64,000 nucleotides of DNA, taken from an uncultured Porticoccus sp. (GTDB lineage: Bacteria > Pseudomonadota > Gammaproteobacteria > Pseudomonadales > Porticoccaceae). The stretch is taken from positions 454,598 to 518,597 of the forward strand of contig CAMYLT010000002.1 of assembly GCA_947259505.1 (NCBI GenBank), written 5' to 3'. Positions 16,857 through 26,556 of this stretch are shown piece after piece. Position numbers and translations under genes: made by a program. The notes under the pieces were generated by a model. That model ran no database searches. It was not told the origin of the DNA and was given only the letters and a program-made list of their open reading frames with translations. Every line of letters begins with the position of its first letter. Position 1 is the first letter of the stretch.

Positions 16857-17975
16857 ATGATGACTTCCACTGATCTCATTTTAGCCGTGAACCGGCGACG
16901 GATGGTCAAAACGACGAATCTGGCGATTATTGTACTCATCACTTTTCTGGCCATTCTGAAGATGATCGTGGGGGGCGCAAACCCGCCACCCGTTCCCGCG
17001 TTTATCCTGCTGGCAGGGCTTGTCGCCAATGCTATTTATCTGTCGCGCAGAGGTTCTGCTGAAAAAGCAGCCGTTGTACTTGTCGGCTTATTACTATTGG
17101 GCTTGATTCTGGGCAGCTTGAATACCGGGGGCTTTAGCGGCCCGGTGGTATTGTTGTCACCACTCATTCCCCTATCGGCCATGCTGCTTATCAGCAACCG
17201 TGCTGCCTGGCTATCCTTGTGGTCGGTAGGCTTGGTGCTTGCAGGCCTGTATCTGCTCGATGTTTATCAGTTAATTCCTGAAAATCCACACAGCGCGACC
17301 CTGCTGAAGTTTGCCCGTTTTCTAAGTGTTGCCTCGCTGTGCCTGATAGCCACAGGGATGATGTGGGGGTTAGCCCGAGAGCTCAAGGAATCGCTTGCCA
17401 AGGTCAAGGGGGAATCAAACACAGACTTCCTCACCGGAATTTATAATCGTCGCGCGATTGAGAATATTCTTTTGCATGAGGTCAACAGAACCCACCGCGA
17501 TGGCGACTGGCTGTCATTCATTATCGGCGACATTGATCACTTCAAGTTATACAACGACAGCAACGGCCACCAGGCAGGTGATCGCTGCCTTATTCTGGCG
17601 GCAGAGACTATCCGCGCCTGTTGCCACAGAGCGGCTGACGTTGTTGGACGCTTTGGCGGAGAAGAGTTCGTCGTTATTCTTCCGGGTACGGGCCCGAAAG
17701 GGGCTGGCAAGGTGGTTGAGGATTGCCGCCGCAGTATACATGCCCTCAATATTCCCTATGGGCCCGACGATCCGCGCTCTGTCACCATCACACTGGGCTG
17801 TGTCAGCATTGTGGGAAGCCGGATTGAAAGCCTTGATCAGATCATCAAACTGGCGGATGACGCACTGTATCGCGGTAAACATCAGGGCCGAAATTGTGCT
17901 GTCCACATAGTAATCGAGAAAGAGGTTAACTCTCGTGAGGTAACCGTCCAGAGAGAAGTCGATAGCTGTTTGTAG
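16857..17975 (+). CDS. Membrane-bound diguanylate cyclase (GGDEF)
   Basis: 372 residues. About six membrane helices between residues 20 and 172, then a coiled link and a GGDEF domain from about 183. Key residues are present: DFLTGIYNRRA (190-200), metal-binding Asp225 in IIGDIDHFK, and the active-site GGEEF at 267-271. No RxxD inhibition site is evident four residues before the motif. It should make cyclic di-GMP in response to a membrane signal. The start is ATG 16857 (a second ATG follows directly). Confidence 0.9.
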   Translation: MMTSTDLILAVNRRRMVKTTNLAIIVLITFLAILKMIVGGANPPPVPAFILLAGLVANAIYLSRRGSAEKAAVVLVGLLLLGLILGSLNTGGFSGPVVLLSPLIPLSAMLLISNRAAWLSLWSVGLVLAGLYLLDVYQLIPENPHSATLLKFARFLSVASLCLIATGMMWGLARELKESLAKVKGESNTDFLTGIYNRRAIENILLHEVNRTHRDGDWLSFIIGDIDHFKLYNDSNGHQAGDRCLILAAETIRACCHRAADVVGRFGGEEFVVILPGTGPKGAGKVVEDCRRSIHALNIPYGPDDPRSVTITLGCVSIVGSRIESLDQIIKLADDALYRGKHQGRNCAVHIVIEKEVNSREVTVQREVDSCL

Positions 17976-18290
17976 AAGGGAGAGCTGGAATATCCGGTGA
18001 TTGGCGGGGTTTACCGGGCTTATATCAGCAGGTGGAACACAGACTGCGATCAACTGCGGCGACCGGGTGGAGAGATACTGCCCCATTGTTCCGGTACTCG
18101 ACGATGAAGACGATGAAGACCATGAAGACGATGAGGATGGGGATTGAGTCCGAGACCATATCTCGTGCCGGAACCACATAACGCCCTCATCACTCCGGGC
18201 TCAACACCATATCAAGGTGGACAGGAACTACATTTGGAATCGCCCCACTGCTGCGCGACTCGGGGTTGCCCCTAGCCTTCGCGGACAAAT
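17976..18290. other. Intergenic region with an acidic-codon repeat
   Basis: Contains a GATGAAGAC-type tandem repeat (about 18102-18145). In one plus-strand frame it encodes a run of Asp/Glu ending at a TGA (18145-18147), preceded by about 33 open codons with no ATG. It may be the tail of a decayed gene. No other gene is seen. Confidence 0.4.
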
Positions 18291-18320
18291 AAAAAACCCG
18301 GCTTTTTAGCCGGGTTTTTT
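18291..18320. terminator. Bidirectional terminator after tRNA-Ser
   Basis: AAAAAACCCGGC, a TTTTTA loop, GCCGGGTTTTTT. It can stop transcription from either side and lies 6 bases beyond the tRNA 3' end on the minus strand. Confidence 0.9.
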
Positions 18321-18325
18321 ATTTA

Positions 18326-18416
18326 TGGCGGTGAGGGAGGGATTCGAACCCTCGATAGGGGTTTAGCCTATACTCCCTTAGCAGGGGAGCGCCTTCAGCC
18401 GCTCGGCCACCTCACC
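18326..18416 (-). tRNA. tRNA-Ser (anticodon GCT)
   Basis: 91 bases with encoded CCA. Acceptor stem GGTGAGG / CCTCACC, D-arm GCCGAGCGGC, anticodon stem CTCCC / GGGAG around CTGCTAA (anticodon GCT), a long variable arm typical of serine tRNAs and T-arm with GGTTCGAATCC. It lies downstream of csrA on the same strand, the usual order in this group of bacteria. Confidence 0.95.
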
Positions 18417-18544
18417 TAAAACTCTTAATTTACTGCGTTTGCTTCTTTTCCAGCGAGGCGCTCCCGGTCGCGCGTTGCGAAGGGCCTTCAGCCCTCGTCC
18501 CTTAGGGGATCGACCTTCGGTCGCCCAAGCTGCTTTGCAACTTG
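18417..18544. other. Structured spacer between tRNA-Ser and the partial tRNA copy
   Basis: 128 bases rich in short inverted repeats (for example CGACCTTCGGTCG and AGGGCCTTCAGCCCT). No coding gene is seen. It is bounded by two direct 22-base copies of the tRNA 5' end. Confidence 0.45.
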
Positions 18545-18566
18545 TCAGCCGCTCGGCCACCTCACC
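18545..18566 (-). repeat. Partial copy of the tRNA-Ser 5' end (22 bases)
   Basis: Identical to the first 22 bases of the adjacent tRNA-Ser, in the same orientation, 150 bases upstream of it. The rest of the tRNA is absent: no anticodon arm with GCT and no T-arm follow. It is a remnant of duplication or of a recombination event at the tRNA. Confidence 0.8.
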
Positions 18567-18741
18567 AAAACTTTTCTGATTAGTTTTTTCTACCAATAAT
18601 GAAAGCGCACATAACTGCCTGTGACGGTCAGTGCTCGAAATTGATAACTAATCTATTTGGGGCTTGTAGGAAGGTATCATACCGCCTCAAAAAAGTGGCG
18701 GCATGATAACATATCATCGAGAAAATCAAAGAGGAATTGCG

Positions 18742-18921
18742 TTACTCCTGGTTCCCCTTCTCTTGTTGGATACGCTGGTAAATCTCTTCTCTGTGGACGC
18801 TCACATCTTTTGGTGCATTGACGCCCAGGCGAACCTGGTTGCCCTTGACGCCTAACACTGTCACGGTGACTTCATCACCGATGATAAGTGTTTCGCCGAC
18901 TCTACGGGTAAGAATTAACAT
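18742..18921 (-). CDS. csrA: Carbon storage regulator CsrA
   Basis: 59 residues, [18 protein letters not shown] at the start, [16 protein letters not shown] in the middle and [11 protein letters not shown] at the end, all diagnostic. CsrA binds GGA motifs in mRNA leaders and controls translation and stability of many messages. AGGAG precedes the ATG by about 8 bases. It lies between lysC and tRNA-Ser, as in pseudomonads. A weak hairpin (CCGCC/GGCGG, around 18675-18695) follows. Confidence 0.97.
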   Translation of the reverse strand: MLILTRRVGETLIIGDEVTVTVLGVKGNQVRLGVNAPKDVSVHREEIYQRIQQEKGNQE

Positions 18922-19083
18922 GGTATAGCTCCTATATACTGCCGTATTCCAGTTTGTTAACTGGATTCCTTTTTAAACCCGGTTTTGTTGTTGTTGTTAC
19001 CGGGTTCCCTTTTCAGGGCCTTACCGAACATGTCGGCAGTCAAACTATACCAATCATTCCACAATCGCGTAAATAGGCAGCAA

Positions 19084-20316
19084 TTATTCTACTCGATCCT
19101 TCTCTTGCAATTCGAAGGCGCTGTGCAGTGAACGCACCGCCAATTCCAGATACTTCTCATCAATCACGACAGTGATCTTGATCTCTGAGGTACTGATCAT
19201 CTGGATGTTGATATTCTCTTTGGCCAGGGCCTCAAACATCTTAGCCGCCACACCTGCATGGGAACGCATACCCACACCGACCAGGGCCAACTTGGCAATA
19301 CCCGCGTTGGTGTCCACGGCAGAGGCACCCAGTTCTTCAGCCACCTTATCCAGCACGTCTTTGGCTTTCGCCAGCTCGTTGCGGTGCACAGTGAAGGTCA
19401 GTGACGCGGTGTTGTCGTGCGCCACGTTCTGAACGATCACATCCACTTCAATATTGGCACGACCAATAGAACCCAGCACTTTGGAGGCAATGCCCGGTAC
19501 GTCGGGAATGCCGCGAATGGTCAGTTTGGCTTCGTCGCGGTTAAAGGCGATGCCAGAAACAACGGGTTTTTCCATATCGTCATCATCCTCAAGGGTGATC
19601 AGGGTACCGGGGCCATCTTCAAAGCTGGAAAGCACCCGCAGTGGAACTTTGTATTTACCGGCAAACTCGACCGAGCGAATCTGCAAGACCTTCGAACCCT
19701 GGCTGGCCATTTCCAGCATTTCCTCGAAAGTGATTTTATCGAGGCGACGGGCATCCTGTACGACGCGGGGATCGGTGGTGTACACACCATCCACGTCGGT
19801 ATAAATCTGACATTCATCCGCTTTCAGTGCTGCTGCCAGCGCCACAGCGGTGGTATCGGAACCACCGCGACCCAAAGTAGTGATGTTGCCGTCTCCATCC
19901 ACACCCTGGAATCCCGCCACGACCACAACCCGACCTGCTGCCAGATCCTCTTGCATGCGATGGGCATCAATATCCTCAATGCGTGCTTTAGAGTGAGAAC
20001 TGTCGGTGAGAATGCGCACCTGACCACCGGTGTAAGAGCGAGCATCACAACCACGCTTTTGGAGCGCGATACTCAGCAACGCAATGGTTACCTGTTCGCC
20101 GGTGGAAACCAGTACGTCCATTTCGCGGGCACTGGGGTCAGCATCAATTTGCTTCGACAGAGCGATCAGGCGGTTGGTCTCGCCACTCATGGCGGAAACC
20201 ACCACGACCACGTCATCACCACGGTTGCGGAAGGCCTGTACTTTTTCGGCCACTGCTTCGATTCGCTCAGTGGTACCAACGGAGGTGCCACCGTATTTTT
20301 GAACAATCAGGCTCAT
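19084..20316 (-). CDS. lysC: Aspartate kinase LysC
   Basis: 410 residues. The kinase domain begins VQKYGGTSVG and has VVVVSAMSGETN; two ACT regulatory domains fill about residues 265-410 (IRGIPDVPGIASKVL, then LVGVGMRSHAGVAAKMF), where lysine and threonine usually inhibit. It makes aspartyl phosphate for lysine, threonine, methionine and diaminopimelate. It follows alaS by 87 bases. A hairpin with AACCCGGT arms and a GTT-repeat loop lies between lysC and csrA and may attenuate or end the message. Confidence 0.97.
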   Translation of the reverse strand: MSLIVQKYGGTSVGTTERIEAVAEKVQAFRNRGDDVVVVVSAMSGETNRLIALSKQIDADPSAREMDVLVSTGEQVTIALLSIALQKRGCDARSYTGGQVRILTDSSHSKARIEDIDAHRMQEDLAAGRVVVVAGFQGVDGDGNITTLGRGGSDTTAVALAAALKADECQIYTDVDGVYTTDPRVVQDARRLDKITFEEMLEMASQGSKVLQIRSVEFAGKYKVPLRVLSSFEDGPGTLITLEDDDDMEKPVVSGIAFNRDEAKLTIRGIPDVPGIASKVLGSIGRANIEVDVIVQNVAHDNTASLTFTVHRNELAKAKDVLDKVAEELGASAVDTNAGIAKLALVGVGMRSHAGVAAKMFEALAKENINIQMISTSEIKITVVIDEKYLELAVRSLHSAFELQEKDRVE

Positions 20317-20403
20317 GAATTTTTACACAGAGTTGTCTGCCGGAAATGGGCGGCAATTAAACACCAAATAACCGATAAAGTTAAGAACAATGGGGATTCG
20401 ACG

Positions 20404-23004
20404 TTAGTCCGATAACTTGTCAGACACCCATTCCCCAGCCGCTTTCAGTGCAGCAGGCAATGCCGCCATGTCGGTTCCACCACCCTGGGCCATATCAGGT
20501 CGACCACCACCTTTTCCGCCGACCTGACTGGCAACGAACTGCATCAATTCGCCCGCCTTGATGCGGCCAGTAAGGTCATTGGTCACCCCTGCAACCATAG
20601 CCACCTTGCCATCCCCACCGGCCGCCAGCAGTACCACTGCCGAACCCAGTTTGTTCTTGAGCTGATCCACCGTATCACGCAAGGATTTAGGATCTGCCCC
20701 CTCCAGATTAGCCACCAACACCTTGGCACCAGAAATATCCTGTGCTTGAGAAGCCAAATCGCTGCCTGTACTGCTGGCCAGCTTGCCCTTGAGCTGGGCG
20801 TTCTGTTTTTCCAACTCTTTCAGCTCTGACCAGAGAGCGGCCACTTTCTGTACAACATTGTCGGCGTTGGTTTTCAGTACGCCTGCCACATCGTCGAGCT
20901 GCGCTTCCAGATTATCCAGATAGGCTAGCGCCTGCTCACCAGTGACGGCCTCAATGCGTCGCACACCGGAAGCGATGCCGGCTTCGCTGACAATTTTCAT
21001 TAGCCCAATGTCACCGGTGCGGGACGCATGCGTACCGCCACACAGCTCCACGGAAAAACCTTCGCCCATGGTCAGCACGCGCACTTCGTCACCGTACTTT
21101 TCACCGAAGAGTGCCATGGCGCCCTTTTCACGGGCGGCATCCATATCGCAGACATCGGTCTGCACCGGGGTATTGCGGCGAATCTCACCGTTGACCCGCT
21201 GCTCAATGGCTTTTAACTGTTCCGGCTTTACCGCTTCAAAATGACTGAAGTCAAAACGCAGCCGCTTGCTGTCCACCAGCGAGCCCTTCTGGGCGACGTG
21301 GTCGCCGAGAATTTCCCGCAAGGTCGCGTGCAACAGGTGGGTAGCGGAGTGATTAAGGGCCGTGGCCGTGCGCACCGTGCTGTCGACCTCGGCGTTCAAT
21401 GGCTGTCCCACACTCAATGTGCCGGACAGCACCTTGCCGATATGTAAATAATGAGCGCCCTGTTTCTGACAATCGCGCACTTCAAACTCAAGACCATCGC
21501 TGCGCAGGTAGCCACAATCACCTGCCTGGCCACCGGACTCCGCATAAAACGGGGTCTGATCCATTACCACCACGGCCTCATCTCCAGCGTTGAGGCTGTC
21601 GACTTGCTCACCGCCTTTTAGCAGCGCGATGACTGCTCCCTGACCGTCAATACCGTCATAACCGGTAAAGGTTGTCGCCCCATCCAATTGCAGTTGATGG
21701 GTGTAATCCACTTTGAAAGCACCTGCCGCGCGAGCGCGCTGGCGTTGTTCTGCCATGGCACTTTCATAGCCAGCCATATCCAGGGATAGTCCGCGCTCAC
21801 GGGCGATATCGTTGGTCAGGTCAACCGGGAAGCCGTAGGTGTCGTAGAGGGTGAAAATCACATCGCCGGGAATGACCTCGCCCTGCAAATCGGCCAGGGC
21901 CACATTGAGCAATGACATGCCATTGTCGAGGGTTTTGGCGAATTGCTGCTCTTCGGCCAGCAAGACCTTTTCCACTTGGGCTTGGGCAGTCTTCAATTCC
22001 GGATAGGCAGCGCCCATTTCCGCAACCAGTGCCGACACCAGTTTGTGAAAGAAGGCCTGATTCTGACCAAGTTTGTGACCGTGACGAATCGCCCGGCGGA
22101 TAATGCGCCGCAGCACATAGCCGCGGCCCTCATTGGAGGGCAACACACCATCCACGATCAAGAAGCTGCAGGAGCGGATATGGTCGGCAATGACCCGCAG
22201 GGATTTGTGTTCCAGGTCATCCGTACCCGTCACGTTCGCAGCGGCCTTCAGTAAGGCCTGGAACAAGTCAATTTCGTAGTTGCTGTGTACGCCCTGCATC
22301 ACCGCGGCAATACGCTCCAGTCCCATGCCAGTATCAATGGAGGGCTTGGGCAGCGGCGTCATGGAACCATCGGCGCTGCGCTCGAATTGCATGAACACCA
22401 GGTTCCAGATTTCGATGTAGCGATCAAGGTCATCGTTTTCGCTGCCTGGGGGACCGCCGGGCACATCGGCGCCGTGATCGTAGAAAATCTCCGAACTGGG
22501 ACCGCAAGGACCGGTATCACCCATCTGCCAGAAGTTGTCTTCGTCCAGTCTTGAGAAGCGCTCAGGACTAACACCGAGTTCTTTAATCCAGATATCCGCC
22601 GCTTCATCATCGGAAATGTGCACGGTAATCCACAACCGCTCTTCGGGCAGCTGCAATACCTGGGTGAGGAATTCCCAAGCAAAACGGATAGCATCGCGCT
22701 TGAAGTAATCGCCGAAACTGAAATTGCCGAGCATTTCAAAAAAGGTGTGGTGACGGGCAGTGTAACCGACATTTTCCAGGTCATTGTGCTTGCCACCGGC
22801 ACGCACACAGCGTTGGGAAGATGCTGCGCGGCTATAGGGACGTTTTTCGGCCCCCAGGAACACATCCTTGAATTGCACCATTCCCGCATTGGTAAACAGC
22901 AGGGTCGGGTCGTTGCCCGGCACCAGACTGCTGCTGGGCACAATGGCATGGCCCTGGCTTTCAAAATACTTCAGGAAGGCATCGCGAATGTCGGCACTTT
23001 TCAT
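20404..23004 (-). CDS. alaS: Alanyl-tRNA synthetase AlaS
   Basis: 866 residues from ATG 23004; the frame extends 6 bases upstream to a TTG, but the ATG gives the standard start [14 protein letters not shown]. Class II catalytic domain at the N-terminus, editing domain with HSATHLLH and [11 protein letters not shown] zinc ligands, and a C-Ala domain at the end. It charges tRNA-Ala and clears Ser- and Gly-tRNA-Ala. First gene of alaS-lysC-csrA. Confidence 0.97.
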   Translation of the reverse strand: MKSADIRDAFLKYFESQGHAIVPSSSLVPGNDPTLLFTNAGMVQFKDVFLGAEKRPYSRAASSQRCVRAGGKHNDLENVGYTARHHTFFEMLGNFSFGDYFKRDAIRFAWEFLTQVLQLPEERLWITVHISDDEAADIWIKELGVSPERFSRLDEDNFWQMGDTGPCGPSSEIFYDHGADVPGGPPGSENDDLDRYIEIWNLVFMQFERSADGSMTPLPKPSIDTGMGLERIAAVMQGVHSNYEIDLFQALLKAAANVTGTDDLEHKSLRVIADHIRSCSFLIVDGVLPSNEGRGYVLRRIIRRAIRHGHKLGQNQAFFHKLVSALVAEMGAAYPELKTAQAQVEKVLLAEEQQFAKTLDNGMSLLNVALADLQGEVIPGDVIFTLYDTYGFPVDLTNDIARERGLSLDMAGYESAMAEQRQRARAAGAFKVDYTHQLQLDGATTFTGYDGIDGQGAVIALLKGGEQVDSLNAGDEAVVVMDQTPFYAESGGQAGDCGYLRSDGLEFEVRDCQKQGAHYLHIGKVLSGTLSVGQPLNAEVDSTVRTATALNHSATHLLHATLREILGDHVAQKGSLVDSKRLRFDFSHFEAVKPEQLKAIEQRVNGEIRRNTPVQTDVCDMDAAREKGAMALFGEKYGDEVRVLTMGEGFSVELCGGTHASRTGDIGLMKIVSEAGIASGVRRIEAVTGEQALAYLDNLEAQLDDVAGVLKTNADNVVQKVAALWSELKELEKQNAQLKGKLASSTGSDLASQAQDISGAKVLVANLEGADPKSLRDTVDQLKNKLGSAVVLLAAGGDGKVAMVAGVTNDLTGRIKAGELMQFVASQVGGKGGGRPDMAQGGGTDMAALPAALKAAGEWVSDKLSD

Positions 23005-23065
23005 AAACAATCAATTTCCATGACCTGTACCCAGGTCCGTTTGCAAAATAAAGTTAGATTGGGAA

Positions 23066-23416
23066 TCAAAATCCCAGGCTATCCTCGGAGAATTTTTTAT
23101 TGCCGAGGATATGCAGATGGAGATGGAACACCGTCTGCCCCACACCGGCACCGTTGTTGATCACCACCCGAAATGCTTCATCGACACCGGCCTGGCGGGC
23201 AATCTCACCCACCATCAACATCAGGTGACCCAGAATCGCCTTGTCTTCGGCAGTGGCATCCACCAGACGGGGAATCGGCTTGCGGGGAATCACCAGCAGG
23301 TGCGTTGGCGCCTTCGGTGCGATATCGCGAATGGCAAAGCAGTGCTCGTCCTCATAGACGATATCCGCGGGGATCTCACCCTTAATAATCCGGGTAAACA
23401 GGGTTTCTTCGGACAT
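23066..23416 (-). CDS. hinT: HIT-family purine nucleoside phosphoramidase HinT
   Basis: 116 residues from ATG 23416 (a TTG three codons upstream is less likely). It starts ETLFTRIIKGEIPADIVYED and has the histidine triad HLHLHILG (H-phi-H-phi-H). HinT-type proteins hydrolyse AMP-lysine and related phosphoramidates. Located 61 bases upstream of alaS on the same strand. Confidence 0.93.
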   Translation of the reverse strand: MSEETLFTRIIKGEIPADIVYEDEHCFAIRDIAPKAPTHLLVIPRKPIPRLVDATAEDKAILGHLMLMVGEIARQAGVDEAFRVVINNGAGVGQTVFHLHLHILGNKKFSEDSLGF

Positions 23417-23434
23417 GGTCGTCAAGGCCTCTGA

Positions 23435-23629
23435 TTAGTGGTCGTTGCCGAGCTTTTCATCGACAGTCAGCTGACGGGCCTCTGTCTCCAACATCACCGG
23501 AATACCATCGCGGATCGGGTAGGCCAAACCGCTGGCACGGCAGATCAGCTCGTCATTTTCCTTATCATATTCCAGTGGGGCCTTGCTAACCGGACACACC
23601 AAAATACTCAGCAGTTTTTTGTCAATCAT
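23435..23629 (-). CDS. Trm112-like/UPF0434 small protein
   Basis: 64 residues from ATG 23629. Pattern [14 protein letters not shown], later [12 protein letters not shown], which are the hallmarks of the family; only one of the usual zinc cysteines per pair is seen (C13, C30). Bacterial members are of uncertain function; the eukaryotic relative activates methyltransferases. It is followed by hinT after 18 bases, probably co-transcribed. Confidence 0.88.
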   Translation of the reverse strand: MIDKKLLSILVCPVSKAPLEYDKENDELICRASGLAYPIRDGIPVMLETEARQLTVDEKLGNDH

Positions 23630-23710
23630 CACAGCCCTTCGGAAGAGTGATTCCAGAGGGGGAAGTTTAAGGGAAAGGCGACGTTGTGGCCACGTCTGGG
23701 ATGAAAGGAG

Positions 23711-24535
23711 CTACCGTGATAGTGCTTTTCGTGCGGGAAAATGTTCCAGTACCAATGCAGGATCCAGTCGCACATCAAACCAGTTAATGCGCCAATCGAG
23801 GTGTGGCCCTGTGGCCCTGCCGGTGGCACCGACGCGAGCAATCAAGTCGCCTGGCGCGATCGTCTGGCCAGCTTTCACTAGCACTTCACTAAGGTGGATA
23901 AAGGTGGAACTGATACCGTGGCCATGATCGATAATCAATGTGCCCCCGGAATAAAACATATCCCCATAGGCAAGTTTGACGACCCCGGGGGCAGGGGCAA
24001 ACACATCGGTACCTGTGGGAGCAGCGATATCCAGGCCATAGTGGGGGTTGCCAGGTGTACCGTTGTAGACCCGGCGACTGCCGTAGACACCGGTAATCGG
24101 GCCTTCCAGCGGCTTGCGAAAACCGGCCAGGAAGTCCAGGCGCAAATCATCGTCGGCACGCGCCTTCGCCACCAGTGCGGCCTCTCGCCGTATCCGCTCC
24201 AACACTTCTTTGGGCGGCGTCACAGTTTTCTGAGGGACGCCGTTAACCCTTTGTTCCTGGTAGGTTCTTTGCTGAACATCAAAACGATGATGTTTTGCCT
24301 CGTCAGAACCGTTGCGGGTAATCAGGTCAATTTGAGACGGCGCATCACGGCCCAGCCCAAACACAAACACGCCATCTTTTTCTACCCGGATTGGGCGCCC
24401 CATCAACTCGATCCGTTCGCCGGGTGCCACCCGGCCAATCAGCATCCCTCCCTGTTCCAGCGGACCGGACAGTTCAAGGGCCGTGACGACAAATGACAGC
24501 GGGCAGAGAAGTGCAAATACAAGTGAACGAAGCAA
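23711..24535 (-). CDS. Periplasmic M23-family (LytM-type) peptidase
   Basis: 274 residues, TTG start with a hydrophobic signal peptide (about 1-19). The N-terminal part is a beta-rich DUF-type domain (GPLEQGGMLIGRVAPGERI). The C-terminal M23 domain keeps the zinc and catalytic residues: HYGLDI, FIHLSEV and GPHLDW. It likely cuts peptidoglycan cross-links or serves as a periplasmic factor for amidases. It lies upstream of the Trm112-like gene, same strand. Confidence 0.88.
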   Translation of the reverse strand: MLRSLVFALLCPLSFVVTALELSGPLEQGGMLIGRVAPGERIELMGRPIRVEKDGVFVFGLGRDAPSQIDLITRNGSDEAKHHRFDVQQRTYQEQRVNGVPQKTVTPPKEVLERIRREAALVAKARADDDLRLDFLAGFRKPLEGPITGVYGSRRVYNGTPGNPHYGLDIAAPTGTDVFAPAPGVVKLAYGDMFYSGGTLIIDHGHGISSTFIHLSEVLVKAGQTIAPGDLIARVGATGRATGPHLDWRINWFDVRLDPALVLEHFPARKALSR

Positions 24536-24558
24536 TGTGATATCTCGTCAGTTATCAA

Positions 24559-24957
24559 TCAGGGTGAAGGGTAGGGTTCTAAGGATTCTACATCACAGTG
24601 AATACCGGTGTGCAGCACTCTGATGGCATTGGCATCGGCACATACCTCGTTATTGCGGGCGGTGTGAACAAAACCATACCGCTCTACTCCTTGGCAGTCA
24701 CCACGAAAACGCATCAGCACCCGCTTCCCATCGACCAGCTCAATGACCGCGGCTCGAGAATCCAGCACATAGAAGTGGCGAACCAGGGAACTGCTAAGAC
24801 AACCATTTTTGATACCCCACAAAGTCGGCTCTGCGTCTCCAATATCGGCCGTAGTAATGTGGGGGGGGGAAGCATAAACATTATTGGCAGATAGCAGTGG
24901 CACGACCAGACTGCAAACAGCCGTCAGAAGAAATACCCGGATTTTTTGGGACTGCAC
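24559..24957 (-). CDS. Exported small protein of unknown function (DUF6491-like)
   Basis: 132 residues from GTG 24957, chosen because GAGGT lies 6 bases before it and it gives a compact signal peptide (about 28 residues, ending YAS). The mature part has four Cys, arranged so that two disulfides are possible, and the segment LVDGKRVLMRFRGDCQG. It resembles small DUF6491-type periplasmic proteins, function unknown. It is 23 bases upstream of the M23 peptidase gene. Confidence 0.6.
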   Translation of the reverse strand: MQSQKIRVFLLTAVCSLVVPLLSANNVYASPPHITTADIGDAEPTLWGIKNGCLSSSLVRHFYVLDSRAAVIELVDGKRVLMRFRGDCQGVERYGFVHTARNNEVCADANAIRVLHTGIHCDVESLEPYPSP

Positions 24958-25089
24958 TGCACACCTCAATCAAACGCAGAAACTGTCGAATTAGATTATC
25001 CGTCAGGCTATCCGTTCCTCGAACAGCGCATTTAATTTTTCGGATGCTATGATAGCTCACTGCTAACGCCCCTTAACACGCCCTTTGCC

Positions 25090-26103
25090 ATGCATACCGA
25101 ACTGCCAGCTTTCACGCCACCTACCGGACTGCGCAATGCCCATCTGCAGAGCATGCTTAACAGCCTTGGGCCTCGCCCCTGGCAGGTAAACCGGCGCAGT
25201 GCCGGCATGACCGCTCGCAGCCAGCCTCTGGTATTGAATGGAGAGCATCAGGGCAAGCTGGTGAAACTGCTGGCTCACTTTGATCAGGTCGAACGCAGCA
25301 ATCAACGACTGGCTATCTTGCTACACGGATGGGAGGGCAGTATCGAGTCCACCTACCTGTTATCCGCAGCCAACCACCTCTATCGGCAAGGTTTTAATAT
25401 CCTGCGATTGAACCTGCGTGATCACGGCGAGAGTTTCCATCTTAACGACACCACCTTTAACTCCACCCTTTCGGAGGAGGTTGCCACGGCCATTGCCGAC
25501 TTTCTGGCCCGACATCCCCACCGCGATCGCTACTTGGCGGGATATTCTCTGGGAGGTAATTTTGCACTGCGTATTGCCGCTGATGCCGGGGAGGCGCTTT
25601 CCCTGTCCGCAGTGGCCGCCATCTGCCCACCCGTGGACCCGGCCCACGCCATGAAACGGATCATGGAAGGAGCTATATACCGGGATTATTTTCTGGACAA
25701 GTGGAGTGGCTCTCTGAAGAAGAAACTGCATTATTTTCCGGAGCTGTTGGAACACAACGCTCTACCGCGTTTTAAATCACTGGCGGCACTGAATGACTAT
25801 TTCGTGTCGACCTTCACCCCCTTTCAACACGCCGCAGAATATTTTGCCGACTATGCGCTCTACGAAGATAGACTGACCGCATTGTCTGTACCCTCCTACC
25901 TGATTACCAGCGAAGATGACCCAATTGTGCCGGTATCCGATCTCGCCCTCATCAACAGGCCAGCGGCGCTGAAGGTTGAGGTCACCAAATTTGGGGGGCA
26001 TTGTGGTTTTATTGAAAACTACCGTTTGGAGAGCTGGAGTGATCGCTGTCTGTCATTGATATTCAATCACCATCAAAACACGCCTGAATCTGCTCACTGC
26101 TGA
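25090..26103 (+). CDS. YheT-family alpha/beta hydrolase
   Basis: 337 residues. Starts with the family pattern FTPPTGLRNAHLQSML; nucleophile elbow GYSLGGN, oxyanion HGWEGS, Asp in SEDDPIVP and His in GGHCGFIE. A soluble esterase-type enzyme with unknown natural substrate. Its 3' end overlaps the 3' end of recX by 41 bases in convergent arrangement. Confidence 0.9.
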   Translation: MHTELPAFTPPTGLRNAHLQSMLNSLGPRPWQVNRRSAGMTARSQPLVLNGEHQGKLVKLLAHFDQVERSNQRLAILLHGWEGSIESTYLLSAANHLYRQGFNILRLNLRDHGESFHLNDTTFNSTLSEEVATAIADFLARHPHRDRYLAGYSLGGNFALRIAADAGEALSLSAVAAICPPVDPAHAMKRIMEGAIYRDYFLDKWSGSLKKKLHYFPELLEHNALPRFKSLAALNDYFVSTFTPFQHAAEYFADYALYEDRLTALSVPSYLITSEDDPIVPVSDLALINRPAALKVEVTKFGGHCGFIENYRLESWSDRCLSLIFNHHQNTPESAHC

Positions 26104-26527
26104 AGCCACGGTACTGCAAAAAACGACTGCGGCGGGCGCGCTCCTGGAAACTGTCACAGGGCTGTTGCCCGTATTTCCGTCCCACCACATCAGCAGCAAG
26201 CTTAAACCAGTCCTCGCCACAGTCAGTCAACACCTGTTCCGCCATAGCTGTCTGTATACCGCGCTGCTGTAATTCCTGGCGGATGCGGTAAGGACCCTGC
26301 CCCTTGCGAATGCGCGAGGAGACAAACGCCTCGGCAAAGCGCTGATCCGATTGCAATTGGTCCCGCTGCAACGATGCCAGTACTTCAGGTATCAACTCGC
26401 TGTGCTCGGGGAGCCGTGCTGTCAATTTAGTCAGCAGTTCGTGGACAGAGTGTTCACGGCGGGCCAGCAGATCCATGGCCCGGTAGCGCAATTGTGCCCG
26501 CGGATCTTTTTCCTCGGCATGACTCAT
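26063..26527 (-). CDS. recX: RecA regulator RecX
   Basis: 154 residues. Three-helix repeats typical of RecX (RAMDLLARREHSVHELLTKL at the start, SSRIRKGQGPYRIRQELQQRG in the middle, RFLQYRGFSSEQI at the end). RecX caps and removes RecA filaments. It is on the same strand as recA but separated from it by two genes (DUF4126 and a sterol desaturase-type), unlike the usual direct recA-recX pair. Confidence 0.93.
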   Translation of the reverse strand: MSHAEEKDPRAQLRYRAMDLLARREHSVHELLTKLTARLPEHSELIPEVLASLQRDQLQSDQRFAEAFVSSRIRKGQGPYRIRQELQQRGIQTAMAEQVLTDCGEDWFKLAADVVGRKYGQQPCDSFQERARRSRFLQYRGFSSEQIQACFDGD

Positions 26528-26556
26528 GGGCTAACGACCCGAAACTCGTGTTGGAC

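Noticed and set aside
17547..18179. 210-codon minus-strand frame with a Ser-rich start, opposite the diguanylate cyclase
   Set aside because: The Ser run is the complement of the acidic repeat and the rest is antisense to a gene with a full GGDEF domain.
18421..18544. attC site in the structured spacer beside tRNA-Ser
   Set aside because: Inverted repeats are present but no RYYYAAC/GTTRRRY core pair in the right order is found.
18378..18596. 72-codon minus-strand frame between csrA and tRNA-Ser
   Set aside because: Both ends are tRNA-derived sequence (the repeated GEVAERL is the translated tRNA 5' end), so it is not a gene.
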